A DNA stretch of 64,000 bases from assembly GCF_030867095.1 (NCBI RefSeq), contig NC_081824.1, positions 172,182,933 through 172,246,932 on the forward strand. Reading direction: 5' to 3'. A program made the position numbers and the translations under genes. The notes under the pieces are model-generated. The model worked only from the letters and a program-made list of their open reading frames with translations, was not told the DNA's origin and made no database searches. The DNA is from Alligator mississippiensis (lineage: Eukaryota > Chordata > Crocodylia > Alligatoridae). Every line of letters starts with the position of its first letter. The first letter of the stretch is position 1. This document shows, in pieces, positions 1-11,110 of the stretch.

Positions 1-25
1 CCACAGTCTGCAGCCTGCATGTCCC

Positions 26-146
26 AGATATACCTGATGTCTTAGTTCTACTGATTATGTATCTTGTTTATGCAGAAAAGTGCCTTTTCGTATCATTTAA
101 GGTCATTATAGGATTTCTTGTCAAAACTGAACATTAGTGAATACCA
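26..146 (+). repeat. Direct repeat, left copy
   Basis: This 121-bp block, starting AGATATACCTGATG, is repeated at 627-749 with about 93% identity by eye and one 2-bp length difference. The two copies lie 601 bp apart and are separated by a GC-rich segment. Sequences outside the block do not match. The nature of the block is not recognised; it could be a small local duplication or two copies of an interspersed repeat. Confidence 0.85.
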
Positions 147-149
147 TGA

Positions 150-600
150 TCTGCTGCCTGCATGGCCCTGCCCAGGGCATGCAGATTGCAGCTCTGCCCT
201 GGCTCTGGACCACGCTGTCACTGCTGCAAGATCCCAGTCTGGCTCTGGAGTAGGTCCCCACCCTGCCTCATGCTCTGCTAGCAGGGGCGGTGCTAGGGGA
301 AGGCTTAGGGAGGCTATAGCCACCCGAAAATTCCCTGTAGCTTCCCTCCCAGTAATGCCACTGCCGTTGCCTGCCCTGCGCAGGTGGTAGCAGTTGAGCC
401 CGCCCCACTCTCACCCACAGCACAGCTCCCACGCAGCCCCCCGCACCAGGAAAAGGCTGGCAATGCTACTGCCTGCCAGCGCTGCTGGGGCCAGTCTCCA
501 CAGAAACCCTGGCCGTATGCTATTGGGGCCTGCCCTGATGTAATGCCACTCTTAACCCATCACACTTCAGAAGAGACCCATGCCTTAAGGCACTATATCA
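150..600. other. GC-rich segment between the direct repeats
   Basis: This segment is much richer in G and C than its flanks and has no convincing coding content. At 282-363 it carries ends resembling the hAT terminal motif seen elsewhere in the window: CAGGGGCGGTGCTAGGGG on the left, and the reverse complement of CAGTGGCATTACTGGGAGG on the right. The flanking 8-mers do not match, so a clean insertion is not supported. Confidence 0.4.
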
Positions 601-626
601 GGGAAACCAAATAACATGGAAGTCAA

Positions 627-749
627 AGATATACCTGATGATGATGTGTTCTACTGATTATGTGTCTTGTTTATGCAGAAAAGTGCCTTTTTGTATCATT
701 TAAGGTCATTATAGGATTTCTTGTCAATATTGAACATTAATGAATACCA
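627..749 (+). repeat. Direct repeat, right copy
   Basis: This is the second copy of the block at 26-146, in the same orientation. Shared runs include TTTATGCAGAAAAGTGCC and TCATTTAAGGTCATTATAGG. The differences are scattered substitutions plus a short indel near the left end. Confidence 0.85.
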
Positions 750-1289
750 TTGTGAATCTCTGTTGTCTTTTTGGGTAATTGGATCTCACTGTAATGGGAG
801 TGTATTCAGACACCAGAACATTTATACCTGAGGAGGGGATGTATACTTTGATGCTGAGTGTGAAGTGTTCTAGGAAATATGGTATGAGAGCCAAGAAATC
901 ATTTTATTCCTGCCATATCTGCTTGGCAGTAATTAAAATATGAAGAAGTGTGCGTGTGTCTGTTCAAATTGGGCAGTGAATTCTTTGACTGCTTTACATC
1001 ACATGGGAATAGATAGAATGGGAGATATTTGAATAAAGGGACATATTCATTCATGCAGATACAAGACCATGGGTAAAATCCTTCTGTGCAGTGAAAAAAA
1101 AACCCTCCTTACCTAGGCTGGAGGCACCATGGAAACAAGTAGAATCCTGGCTCTCCATTCATGAGCTCTGGACTACAAGACAATTTTTTTTAAATAATGA
1201 TAGTGAAGTCCTTGCATTGGGCTGGGGGTGTTTGTGTTTTTGTATTTTACCATTGTTCTTTATTTAATCAAATGGACATTTTTTAGAAA
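750..1289. other. Intergenic sequence, nothing recognised
   Basis: AT-rich sequence with no conserved reading frame or repeat that I can name. Confidence 0.5.
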
Positions 1290-2000
1290 CTAAGCTGCAG
1301 TTCTTCATCAACATATCGTGCTGCCCAGAGCTCACTGTCAGAAACCTTTTCCCAATGTTCATCATGGATTTCTTTTTCCTTCTTATACCTTTATAACCCT
1401 AAATAATTCTTTCCCTTCTTGATGCTCAGTTGTACCCAAAGTTATAGGCAGAGCGGTCCCTAGAGGTGTGTGTGGCCCGGGACATGAGGGGGTAACAAGC
1501 GGCCAGAGCTGACAGTGCTTGGCAGCGGTGGCACACGGTGGCCGCGGCAGTGCCTATACAGCACTGACTGTGGGGTCCCCCAAAGTGCAGGGCCCAGGGC
1601 AGTCACCCCAATTTGCCCCCCCTCCCTCCACCCTACCCCAGGGACAGCCCTGGTTATAGGACCTCATGAATCCAGTCATTTTGTCATTATTTAAATAAGA
1701 CTTAGCTTCCTAAAAGCCAACTTCTCCAGCCTCTGGATAACTTTCTAAATTCCATCCAGTTTGTCAATATCTTTCTGGTAACATAATTCTTAGAACTGAG
1801 CACAATATTCCAGATGTAGTCACTCCAGAGCCAGCTGGAGAGGGATTCTACAGTGATGAGCTTGGTATAAGAACGTACAAAGAACAGAATGTCACCATTC
1901 TCTTCCGAGACATGGTGCCTCCATGCAAATACTGCTTGAAGTTGTTTGGTCTCTTTCCTGCAGCCATATCATATTGCAAACCCCGATCTAATTTGTGGCT
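1290..2000 (-). mobile_element. Old, eroded CR1-like LINE 3' fragment
   Basis: Plus-strand wording such as AACCTTTTCCCAATGTTCATC, CCATCCAGTTTGTCAATATC, AATATTCCAGATGTAGTCAC and GCAGCCATATCATATTGCA follows the usual order of the reverse complement of a CR1 3' region. The copy is strongly diverged. It is interrupted at 1449-1652 by a hAT element with an 8-bp target duplication, so it is older than that insertion. The limits are approximate. Confidence 0.55.
1449..1652. mobile_element. Nonautonomous hAT element with perfect 8-bp target duplication
   Basis: This 204-bp element begins CAGAGCGGTCCCTAG and ends with the reverse complement of CAGGGCTGTCCCTGG (12 of 15 matching). It is flanked by GTTATAGG at 1441-1448 and 1653-1660. 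An 8-bp duplication with CAG/CTG termini is the signature of hAT transposons. The interior is GC-rich and shows no transposase code. It lies inside the older CR1-like fragment. Confidence 0.9.
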
Positions 2001-2756
2001 TTATTTCAGCTCATCTAGACAGAGTCTGGGGTTGAAATACACAAGACACTAGGGTAGGAAGGGAGGGGATGTTAAGGATAGGAAGGGAGCTAACTGAGCA
2101 CTTTGGACCTTCCAAAGTTTGGGGATTTTATCTGCAAATGGGCAAAGCTGCAGGCACTCCTATTGCCCCCTCCCCCTCTCCACAAACATCTCCAAATTTT
2201 CTACAAAAAAAAAAAAAAGCTTGGATGAGGCAAATCTCTCATTTCTGATGCATCTATCCCCAAACCTACCAATAATACTCAAAGTGCCATGGCATATTGA
2301 AATAATCTACGTTCCTTACCCATTGCCTGTAGTTTATGATGGATCTGTGTCCTATTTACTAGGTAGAGAACCATTTGTCAAACAGAGGTACAATTATATC
2401 AAATGTTGCTTTAATCAGGCTCTCCCATTCCCTCTGCCACAGATTCTACTGTTTTCATTTTTAGTTTCATGATGTTACCCCATGGAACAATTTCCACAGC
2501 CTTCCATGGAAGGCATGTGTTCTGGTGATCTTTGCAAGGATTTTCCCCCTCCATCTCAAAATAAATATAGGTGCTGATTGCTCTCTGTTTGGTGAGAGAT
2601 ATCCCAGGCCTCATTCTATGCTTGAGGGCATCTAGACCCCTATCCTCCTTGTAACTAAAGCTTAGGGTTGTAATCCATTGTTTCTGTTTCGCTTCTGAGT
2701 GGCCAAATGAGGCCAAACCCCAGGAGAAACCATTCATTACATACCTTGGTTCTGTC
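2001..2756. other. Intergenic sequence, nothing recognised
   Basis: Contains a short A-run near 2204-2217. The open frames here have no family resemblance and look random. Confidence 0.5.
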
Positions 2757-2764
2757 CTGAGTGG

Positions 2765-2951
2765 CAGGGGCATAAGGACACAGCCAGGTGCCCAAGGCAG
2801 CTGCACACACAGGGGTAGCAGCAACTTCTGGTTGCTGCCTCACTTCTGGCATGATTGTGCACCTGTGGTAGCAGATTGCACAACCACCCCACCGCCCTGC
2901 ACACACCAAGTCGACAGTTGCCCCAGTCATCCTGCCCTAATTATGCCACTG
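2765..2951. mobile_element. Nonautonomous hAT element (CAGTGGYGTAACTAG family)
   Basis: The left end CAGGGGCATAAGGACACAG and the right end (reverse complement CAGTGGCATAATTAGGGCAG) form imperfect terminal repeats. The flanking 8-mers CTGAGTGG (2757-2764) and CTAACTGG (2952-2959) match at 6 of 8 positions, which suggests an aged target duplication. The left end shares AAGGACACAGCCAGGTG with the copy at 30280-30457 (there AAGGATACAGCCAGGTG), so the two belong to one subfamily. Confidence 0.8.
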
Positions 2952-2959
2952 CTAACTGG

Positions 2960-4164
2960 GATCTGAATGTGTGTACTCAGAAGGTATTAGTTACTCTAGG
3001 AATTCCTTTACTCTAATGTAGACCATGCAGTGTAGACTTGTACATGTGGTAAATTTGGCAAGTTGAAACCTAAGCTTATGCTTTCTGTGCTATGGAGCCT
3101 ATGCTGCTTTACATATTTATTTGAATATAAGGCGACCTCCCAACAATTAGATTCTATATATGAAAAATGTATAATTAAAAAATAAATAATTTTATAGGCA
3201 TAGAATCTAATTGTTCTACTTTTTGGTCTTAATTTTGTCCCTATCCCACTGTTACAGCAAATAAAAAGAATCTGAGAGGGTGTTCAGGTGGATCCCTTCC
3301 CCCCCCCCCAGTGTCATAATCCACTCTCCCTTACCACATGAAGATGAGGGGCATATATGAAAACACTGATGGGCAAATTGATATTTTTTATTTTAACTGA
3401 GGCAAGTTGTAGCAAAGGTATTCCACAAACATACTTTTAAGCAGCACTTTTGTAACCACTTGTATAGAGTTCAAACTATACATGATATTGGTCCAAAACC
3501 AAAAGGCTCATGATTTACCATACAGTTCATCAGGCTGGGCCCCAGCAGAGTCAGCAGTGTTTCAAGACATAGTGACCCCATAGCTCAGCCTGCCCAGTAT
3601 GTGTGTGTCCTCTGGTAACCCTCCTCCCCTCCCCACCCCCAAAAGGAATTATGTGCTAATTAGCCCTTGCTCCTGACTAGAACTGGGTGTTCTCAAGTCC
3701 TGGCATCCTCCAGCAATGCATATGCTGATGAGGTGCAGGGCAATCTGGTCCAGTTCCACCTTGCAGGGGGTGGGGCCACACTAATCATATGGGACAGGCT
3801 GAGGGGCCAACAGAGGGGTTGTGTGTGAACTGTTTGGGACCCCATTTGGTGATGTTTGCCAGGCATTTAAGGGTAGTGAAGAAACAGGAATAATTGGAAA
3901 TGGGAAAAAAATGCACAGCTCAGCTATGGTAGTGAAGAGGACATAGAAATGTATGCAGTGTAGTAGCTCACCATGACCCAAAACAGAACTGGCACTGAAG
4001 GGGACTGAGTGCAATGGGCATTACCATGAATATTATTCAAATGGCCTGCACTAATCTGTCTTTGTGGTAGGTTTCCATTGCGCTCCTATAAGAGTCTACC
4101 ATAGCTTTCCAATGGAAGGATCCCAGTGACAGTTAATGGTAATGGGGGATTGTTCTCTGGCTCT
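2960..4164. other. Intergenic sequence
   Basis: No gene is supported. A C11 run sits at 3299-3309, and a short inverted AT-rich patch occurs near 3140-3215 (TAGATTCTATA / TAGAATCTAA). Confidence 0.45.
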
Positions 4165-7100
4165 CCATAGATTTCATAGACATTTGGGCTGAAAGGGACC
4201 CTGAAGGATCATTGAGTCCTGCCCCAGGAGCAGGAAGTCAGCAGGGATCATTGGTTCCCACCAAGATAGACATCCAAATGTGTCTTGAAGGCATTCAAAG
4301 TGGGTGCTTGAACCATCTCCAGCGGAAATCTATTCCAAACCTTGGGGGCTCGGACAGTAAACAGGTTCTTCCTTATGTCCAGCCTGAATCAGTTGCAGCG
4401 GAGTTTGTGACTGTTTGATCTTGTCATCCCTTGGGGTGCTCTGTTGAACAGACTTCCCCCAGATCCTGGTGAACACCCCAATAAACTTATAGGTGGCCAC
4501 CATATTGCCCCTGAGCCTGTGCTTTTCCAGGCTGAAGAGTCCCATGGCTCTCAGCCTCTCATCATAAGGTCTGTTTTCCTGACCTCTGATCATGTGCGTG
4601 GCTCTTCTCTGCACTCTCTCAAGCTTCTCCACATCCTTTTTGAATTGTGGAGCCAAAAACTGGATGTAGTACTCCAGCTGCAGCCTCACCAAGGCTGAGT
4701 ACAAGGGGAGAATGACATCTTGGGATTTGCTTGAGAAGCATCTATGGATGCCAGCATTTTGCTTGCTTTACTAGCCACAGCATCACATTGAAGGCTCATG
4801 TTCATCTTGTCGTCAACCATGACCCCCAAGTCCCTTTCATCTGTAGTGCTGACCAGCGCAGCACTGCTGAGCCTATAAGCATGCTGCAGGTTTTTCCTCC
4901 CAAGGTGGAGAACCTTGCATTTTTCAGTGTTGAACACCATCAGGTTCTCCTCCGCCCACTTCATGAGCCTGTCAAGATCTGCCTGGATCACCCTCTTGTT
5001 CTCAGGGGTGGATCCTTTACCCCAAATTTTGGTATCATCAGCGAACTTGGCCAGTCCACTTCTCATACCAATGTCCACATCATTGATGAAGATGTTAAAC
5101 AGTATAGGCTCTAGGACAGAGCCTTGAGGGACCCCGCTCGTCACCGCGCAACACAAAGATTGACTTCCATTAATCACCACCCTCTGGGTCCTACCACGGA
5201 GCCAGTTCCCCAGCCAACAGATCGTGGTGAAGTCGAGGCTGCAGTTAGCCAGTTTTGCCGAGAGATGATCATGGGATAACAGATCGAAGGCTTTTTTAAA
5301 ATCATGATATACGACATCAATCTCTTCCCCCTTGTCCAGGTGATAGGTCACCTGGTCGTAAAAGGAAATAAGATTGATCAAGCAAGACCTACCCGCAACA
5401 AACCCATGCTGGCTATCCCTCACGATATTGCTGTCAGCTAGTCTGTTAAGGATGGCCTCCTTGATAATCTTTTCCAAGACCTTCCCTGGGATGGAGGTCA
5501 GGCTGATGGGCCTGTAGTTTGCCGGATCCACTTTCCTCCCTTTCTTGAAGATAGGCACCACGCTGACCTTCTTCCAGTCTTCAGGCACTTCACCAGAGTG
5601 TCAGGAGCTCTCAAAGATCTATGCCAGGGGCTGAGCTATGAGTACCCTTGGGTGTAAACCGTCAGGGCCAGCTGACTTGAAGGTATCCAGCCTGTCAAGG
5701 TGTTCCTTCACGAGGTCAGCTTCGATGGAGGGTAAGAAACCTTCCTCACTTGGGCATCCCTGACCCACAGTGGGCAGGGGTGTCCCTTGGGACTGGTGAA
5801 AAACTGACGCAAAGTACCCATTTAGCAAGTTTGCTTTTTCATGGGCATCGGTTGTCAGTTGTCCCATCTGGTTTAGCAGGGGTCCAATGTTGCCCTTGCT
5901 CTTCCTCTGGCTCCCCACATATCTAAAAAAGGACTTTTTATTGTCCTTGATATTTGTAGCTAGCTGGAGTTCCATCACAGCCTTGGCTTTCCTAGTTTGC
6001 TCTCTGCAGGTATTCAGAGCAGAGTATTCCTCCTTGGTGGTGGTTCCAGTCCTCCATCCTTTGTAGGTCTTCTTTTTAAGACACAGGAAGTCCACTAGTT
6101 CCCTGGAGAGCCAAGGGAGCTGCTGTGCCCTGTTGCTGCCTTTCCTCCGAGACAGAATAGACTTTGCTTGCACATCCAGGATTGCTCCCTTGGGGAGCAA
6201 CCACTCATCCTGAGCTCCCCACCCCTTTGGGTTGTGGCCCTTTAGGGCCTCACTGACAAGCCTCCTGAGCTTGTCAAAGTCAGCTTTCCTGAAGTCAAGG
6301 ACTTCTGTATTGCTGTCTGACTTGCCAGCTTTATGGTGGATAGTGAAGGTGATCAGCTCATGGTCGCTGTCACCCAGCTTCCCTTCAATCATTAGGGATT
6401 AGGTCGCCCCCGGTTGCCAGTACCAGGTCGAGCAGCACTTTACCTCTCATTGGCCCGTAGACTTCTTGATTCAGATGGAGGGCATCCACGCATGAGAGAA
6501 AGCTTTGCAACCGCTTGGATTTGGCTGAGCACTCCTCCCACGAGATGTCTGGGTAGTTAAAGTCTCCCATGACAACCATGCACCAAGAGCACGCGGCCTC
6601 AGCTAATTCCTTGGCAAACTCCTGGTCAAGGTCTTGACCTTGGGTAGGGGGTCTGTAGTAGACTCCCACCATTGTGTCCCCTGTGCTGTGTTCCTCACGG
6701 ATTTTAACTCAGAGGGTCTCAAGTCTTCCACCGTGGGTGCCAGTGTCAGCTTGCAGGGATGCGTAGCTTTCCTTGACATAGAGAGCTACGCCTCTGCCCC
6801 TTTTGTCTACTCGATCTCTCCTGTACAGGGTATAGCTGTCTATACCTGTGGTCCAGTCATGGGTGGAGTCCCACCAGGTCTCCGTTATCCCCATGACATC
6901 ATACTTACTTGCCTTTAGCAGGAGGACAAGTTCCTCCTGTTTATTCCCCAAGCTCCTGGCATTTGTGTAAAGGCAGGCCAGTGTCTCCTTGCGGGCCGTA
7001 GCCTTGCCTACAGTTTGTTCTAGGCCTGGGGCAGGGGTGGGCTCCCTTAAGTGCCTTGGTGCGCTGGCTTTGCAAGGGTTGCTCAGCGGGCCAGCACTGG

Positions 7101-7590
7101 CAGAAGTCCCCCCATCCCCCTTAGTTTAAAGCCCGGTGGAGCAGGTCAGCCAGTCTTTAAACTAAGCCCGCCTCCAGCTTGCTTCTATGCCCGTTTGGCT
7201 AAGGGCAAGTGAGACTAGGGGGCATCTGAACCTCAAGGCGTCTGGGCTTGGGGCTTGAACGTAGGATGCCTGCCACGAATTTGGGAGTATCTAAAGCCCC
7301 AGGCTGAAAGGTCTGGGAGGGAGGATACTTGCTCGTGGTAGCTCCACACAGACTTGAGCAATTGATCTCAGCTCAGTCGGTAGAATTCAGAACCAATTTG
7401 GATGATTTGGACAAGGAAAAAAACGGTTCCCATCAGCATTTTTGGCACCCGGGGAAAGGGTGTTGGAGCTTGCTCTGGCCTCTCTGAGTGTTAGTCTCGT
7501 ATCGCAGTACCTCCAGGCCCAGTGCTCATTCCCTTCTGGGGGAACAACGGTCCATTTGGGGGGGGGGGGAATTAAGGGACACACACGCAC
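4165..7590 (-). mobile_element. Long CR1 LINE retrotransposon
   Basis: The 3' end at about 4165 reads, on the minus strand, into two imperfect copies of the CR1 terminal repeat (TCTATGAAATCTATGG). Going upstream there are a short 3' UTR, the ORF2 C-terminus, reverse transcriptase and endonuclease. Beyond that is a GC-rich 5' region with an internal inverted repeat (TTTAAAGCCCG / CTTTAAACTAAG near 7130-7170). The 5' limit is uncertain, between about 7140 and 7590. Within 7380-7590 there is another sequence, reading GGGTGCCAAAAATGCTGATG on the minus strand, that could be 5' UTR or an unrelated neighbouring element. The coding part is broken into several frames, so this copy is immobile. Confidence 0.92.
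4330..6951 (-). pseudogene. Broken CR1 ORF2 (endonuclease plus reverse transcriptase)
   Basis: Five open minus-strand segments carry ORF2 in order: 6951-6709, 6672-6385, 6392-5619, 5588-4686 and 4704-4330. The first two hold endonuclease motifs, including GITETWWD and MGDFNYPDISWEE. The third spans the linker to SAGPDGLHPRVL. The fourth holds reverse transcriptase motifs NYRPISLTSIPGKVLEKI, SQHGFVAG, DFKKAFDLLSHDHL, SGVPQGSVL and the catalytic FADDTKIWGKG. The last is the C-terminal LERVQRRATHMIRG region. In an active element this protein nicks DNA and reverse transcribes the element RNA. The segments are separated by frame changes or stops. Two active-site-like blocks (FADD and GDFN) remain readable, which suggests moderate rather than great age. 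An intact ORF1 was not recognised. Confidence 0.9.
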
Positions 7591-7802
7591 ACATTCCCAT
7601 CAGTATGTTTGCCCAATATGGGTCATGTGTTTTATAGTCATGCTCAGTGTTGGCTGCATTTTAATCAGCTTCATAGTTTGTTTTCATTACTGAGCACATG
7701 CTACTTTCGGCAGTAGTCTAATTATAGAGAATATATTTAACAAGTTTTCCTTGCATGTGATTGTAAGAGGAGTTCCCCCCTCATCTTATATTTGAGTAAA
7801 TA
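7591..7802. other. Intergenic sequence
   Basis: Short AT-rich stretch between the CR1 and the following MITE; nothing recognised. Confidence 0.4.
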
Positions 7803-8058
7803 TGGTGAAGCTATAACAGTATGTCAGCAAAACCCTTAGTGAAGATGCAGCACACACCAACAGAAGGCAAATTACTATAAGCATCATTATACCAATATCC
7901 CAAATGACATAAATTAAACTGGGGGAAGGCTTCTGTTAGCAGAGCTGCATCTACCAAGAGCTGCAGGGGTTTTGCCATAGATACCTCAGCTACAAGTTCT
8001 TTTCACACCCCTAACTGATAGATATGCTGGCAAAATTGTGTAATGTAGACATAGCCCT
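7803..8058. mobile_element. MITE, Chompy-like (approximate limits)
   Basis: The right end reads GTAGACATAGCCC, and the interior has characteristic pieces such as GTCAGCAAAACCCTTAG, GGGGTTTTGCCATAGATA and CACCCCTAACTGATAGATAT. The repeated GCCAGCATAGCTATA-like theme, inverted within one unit, is typical of short palindromic DNA transposons common in crocodilians and turtles. No transposase is present. Family naming is from memory and tentative. Confidence 0.55.
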
Positions 8059-8676
8059 TTATGGGTGAGGCTCTTTGCCCTTTGTATTGCAGGAGTTCAG
8101 ATAACAGGATCCAAACAGTCTTTATTGGATTTAATACATATGGGCATGTATTAATTAAAATATGTTGGCTATCAACTTCTAAAAGCAAATCTTTGTATGG
8201 AAAGGATCAGATAGCAGAATATCTACCCAAACGGACTGTGCCCTGGTTAGCCTGCTGCAGCACAGAGGACCAACAGGCTCATGGATGTGGTAAAGGTGTC
8301 CAGACATATGAAGTGGAAACTTATGAAGGGGGAGTGGGGAGGTGTGGAGAGAGGGATGAACTTGGTCTTCCACCACATCTGCAGCCACAGCCCCTCTGGA
8401 TGCAGATTTTTCCATATTGAGGCTGATGACTGTGTCTCGTCCCTATTGCCTGTTTACATTCTCCTGTGCACACAGTTTACTTGAGCTGCATGCTGATTTC
8501 CTGGACTTGGTTCATCAGATATAAACTCTGGTCATAATCCATGCAGAGGAATATCAGCCACGTCTCCAGTTTTATTTATTTCATCTGCATGCACAGGAGA
8601 AAGGATACCTCTAGGGATGTTTTTGTTCAAATATCTCAGAGGATAAGTTATGTACAGACTCCAACCTCCACTCATG
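8059..8676. other. Intergenic sequence, nothing recognised
   Basis: No repeat or gene could be named. The open frames in both directions are short and lack any domain resemblance. Confidence 0.45.
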
Positions 8677-8684
8677 CCCTCAAT

Positions 8685-8876
8685 CAGTAGTGTAACTGGG
8701 AGGTAGAAGGAAGCAACCAGGGCAGAAGCCCCAGGCACTGCCTTTGGGGGGGGGGAGGGGTGGCACGCAAAAATACCGTCAGCGACAGCTGGTGGCTGGC
8801 CATGCTGCTGATTCTGCCGACACAGTAGCTGGCACTGATATTGCCCAGGAAACAAAGCTACCCTATTATACCTGTG
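8685..8876. mobile_element. Nonautonomous hAT element (CAGTGGYGTAACTAG family)
   Basis: The element begins CAGTAGTGTAACTGGGAGG and ends CCCTATTATACCTGTG. It is flanked by CCCTCAAT (8677-8684) and CCCTCAGT (8877-8884), matching at 7 of 8 positions. It contains a G-run near 8746-8755. The 192-bp length and end sequence fit the copies at 13287, 30280 and 2765. Confidence 0.8.
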
Positions 8877-8884
8877 CCCTCAGT

Positions 8885-10108
8885 GTTCAAGTGTAAGGCA
8901 GTCTTTCAGACCTGTTCAGAGATAGCTTGGGGGCTAAGGGAAATTTTCTCTCTGGCTTCATTGACCCACAGCCTTTGTTTTATTTCACAAAGGGTTTTTA
9001 ACCACAGGGTGCTCTTAAGGCAGCTTTAGGACAACTTAGAGGGAGATCATGTTCCTGTTAATAACTTTCTGATCTGTTTGCCCAAAGATATCTGCCTGTT
9101 CTTCTGCAGATATTTAGCAGGTGTTTGGGGGCAGATATCTTCCATATCAAGTAGATGCAAGGTGTTAGTAGAGAGCCAGCAGCCAAACTGTGAAAGGCAG
9201 AGAGGTTGGAGAGTGTAATACTGCTGTTGTCTACTAAAGACAATGAAAGTGGTGCTGGCATGTGCAGAAGGGCATATTGTGCTGGTGCCAGTGTAATGAT
9301 ACATTTTTAAGAAGCCCACTATGCTTAGAATGATAAAAGTATCTATGCTGCAAGAATCAGGGTCTATTGGGATGGAGGAATAACTAAGATTTTTTTTATC
9401 TATATGTCTAAATACAGATTTCCAAATGCAAATACCATCCATATCTGAATGCTAGTGTACTTCCTGCACTGCTGTTCCAAACACTTGCAAAATCTCCTGT
9501 TATTTATGATGGGTTGGAGCGATGTGCTCCCATCCTCGTATCACAGAATTGTGACTCTGTCAGATAGAGGTGCGCCTGCCAGATCTACTTCAGAGATTTC
9601 AGATGCTGAGCCAATAATTAAAAAAAAACCTGGCAAAAGCATTTCAACTCTCGGCTTTGTAACACTCCCCATCTTCCCAGTGCATTTCACACTCAGTACA
9701 TTAGATTGCTTTATTCTTCTCATTAGTTTTCTTCCAGCAAACAGAACAAATCTCCCCACACCTGCACTTTTCCTTGACAAAGGGTTTTCCCATATGTTCA
9801 ACATCAACTTCAAACTTTTTGATGCTTTGTTACCACCCCCACATCTTAGGCAATATTCAAATAAATGGTAGCACAAGTGTTTCTATGTCTGTCGCAACCA
9901 AACTTAAATGGAAACATGCAGTTCATAATGTCAAGAGTTAATTAACGACTGAAACTTCCACCACTGTTTGCTAGAGCTGAACAAATAAATTACTGCAAAC
10001 AACATTTGATGCATTCTTTTTTTCCATTTGAAAACTGTTCATGAGCAGGTTGTGATTTCATTAAATGTATTCAAAATGATTTGCCAAATAGTCATGGTGA
10101 CTAATTCT
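8885..10108. other. Intergenic sequence, nothing recognised
   Basis: AT-rich, with no conserved frame and no repeat named with confidence. Confidence 0.45.
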
Positions 10109-10382
10109 TCGGCTATGTAATGCTAGCTGCGCTTTGTCAGCATAACATTCCAGTATTATATGCCAGCAAATGTTCCTACTGCAAACACATCCAGGTCAGC
10201 AAAGCTGTAGACTATATGAATATAGTAAAACCCACAAATGCAACAAGCTATGTTGGCTCAGTGTTGCCAGGATAAGTGTGTCTATATACCAGAGGCTTTT
10301 GTGGTGTTGGTATGAGAGTACATATTACCACACCCCTGACTGATACGACTAGGCTGGCAGAAGCCTGTAATGATGGCCTAAC
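10109..10382. mobile_element. MITE, Chompy-like
   Basis: The left end TCGGCTATGTAATGCTAGC and the right end (reverse complement TTAGGCCATCATTACAGG) are imperfect inverted repeats. The interior piece CACCCCTGACTGATACGAC corresponds to CACCCCTAACTGATAGATA in the copy at 7803-8058, in the same direction. It is noncoding. Confidence 0.55.
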
Positions 10383-10939
10383 CTTGGTCTGCTCCCCCTG
10401 TGCAAATTGTTTATTTCAGGTATTTGATGCACACATGCATTTGATGGCCACATGCATCACTGGATATATATTTTCTTCCCTCAGTTTTAAAATATGCTCC
10501 ACATCGTGGAAGATTTAAGAATACCTGGATTAGATAGACAAATTAAATGTTATAAATCAGTTCTGTGTTGTGTACAGTTGCATTTTCCAAGTCCAAATCT
10601 GTTTTCCATTAATATTTTCTAATACTTGCTGTAAATTTTTTTCTTCTGTTAACACAGTGAAGGGGCATGGGTGGATCTGTCAAAGTGTCTCTTGCTACAG
10701 CTCCAGAGGCATGAATCTGAGCCTTGCCCTAGACTCATACAAAAGGCTGCCCTTAATTAGGAGGGCCCTACTTAATTTGCAGTTATTTTGCAGAAACTGT
10801 GAAATCCAGAATTGCCTGCAAAATGCATGAAATCAACAACAACAAAAAATTTAATAAAAAGAAAGTTCTGGCTCACTAGTGGGAGCCAGCAGTCCTCAGT
10901 GCTAGGAGGGGAAAGTGCTGGCTGGCAAGGTGGCACAAA
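10383..10939. other. Intergenic sequence
   Basis: Nothing supported as a gene; an A-rich patch lies near 10838-10860. Confidence 0.4.
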
Positions 10940-11110
10940 GGGCAGCAGACAAGATGGTGACTGCCCCGTTATCCCTCCTCCCCTGCATCCAGGGCTCTCT
11001 GCCAATCAGCGCCAAGGCACAGGACCACATGAAGGGCAGTCAGCAGTCAAGATGGCAGCCATCCCCTTGTCCCTCCTCCTCTCTGGGGCCTCTCCGCCAA
11101 TCAGTGCTGA
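10940..11110 (+). repeat. Tandem-like pair of CCAAT-box modules
   Basis: Two units about 95-98 bp apart share, in the same order, CAAGATGG (10950-10957 and 11048-11055), a TCCCTCCTCC stretch and CCAATCAG (11002-11009 and 11097-11104). A GC-box-like GGGGCGG follows the second. CAAGATGG resembles a YY1 core and CCAATCAG an NF-Y site, so the module looks promoter-like. No adjacent gene or transcript is visible, and it may be part of a transposon. Confidence 0.5.
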
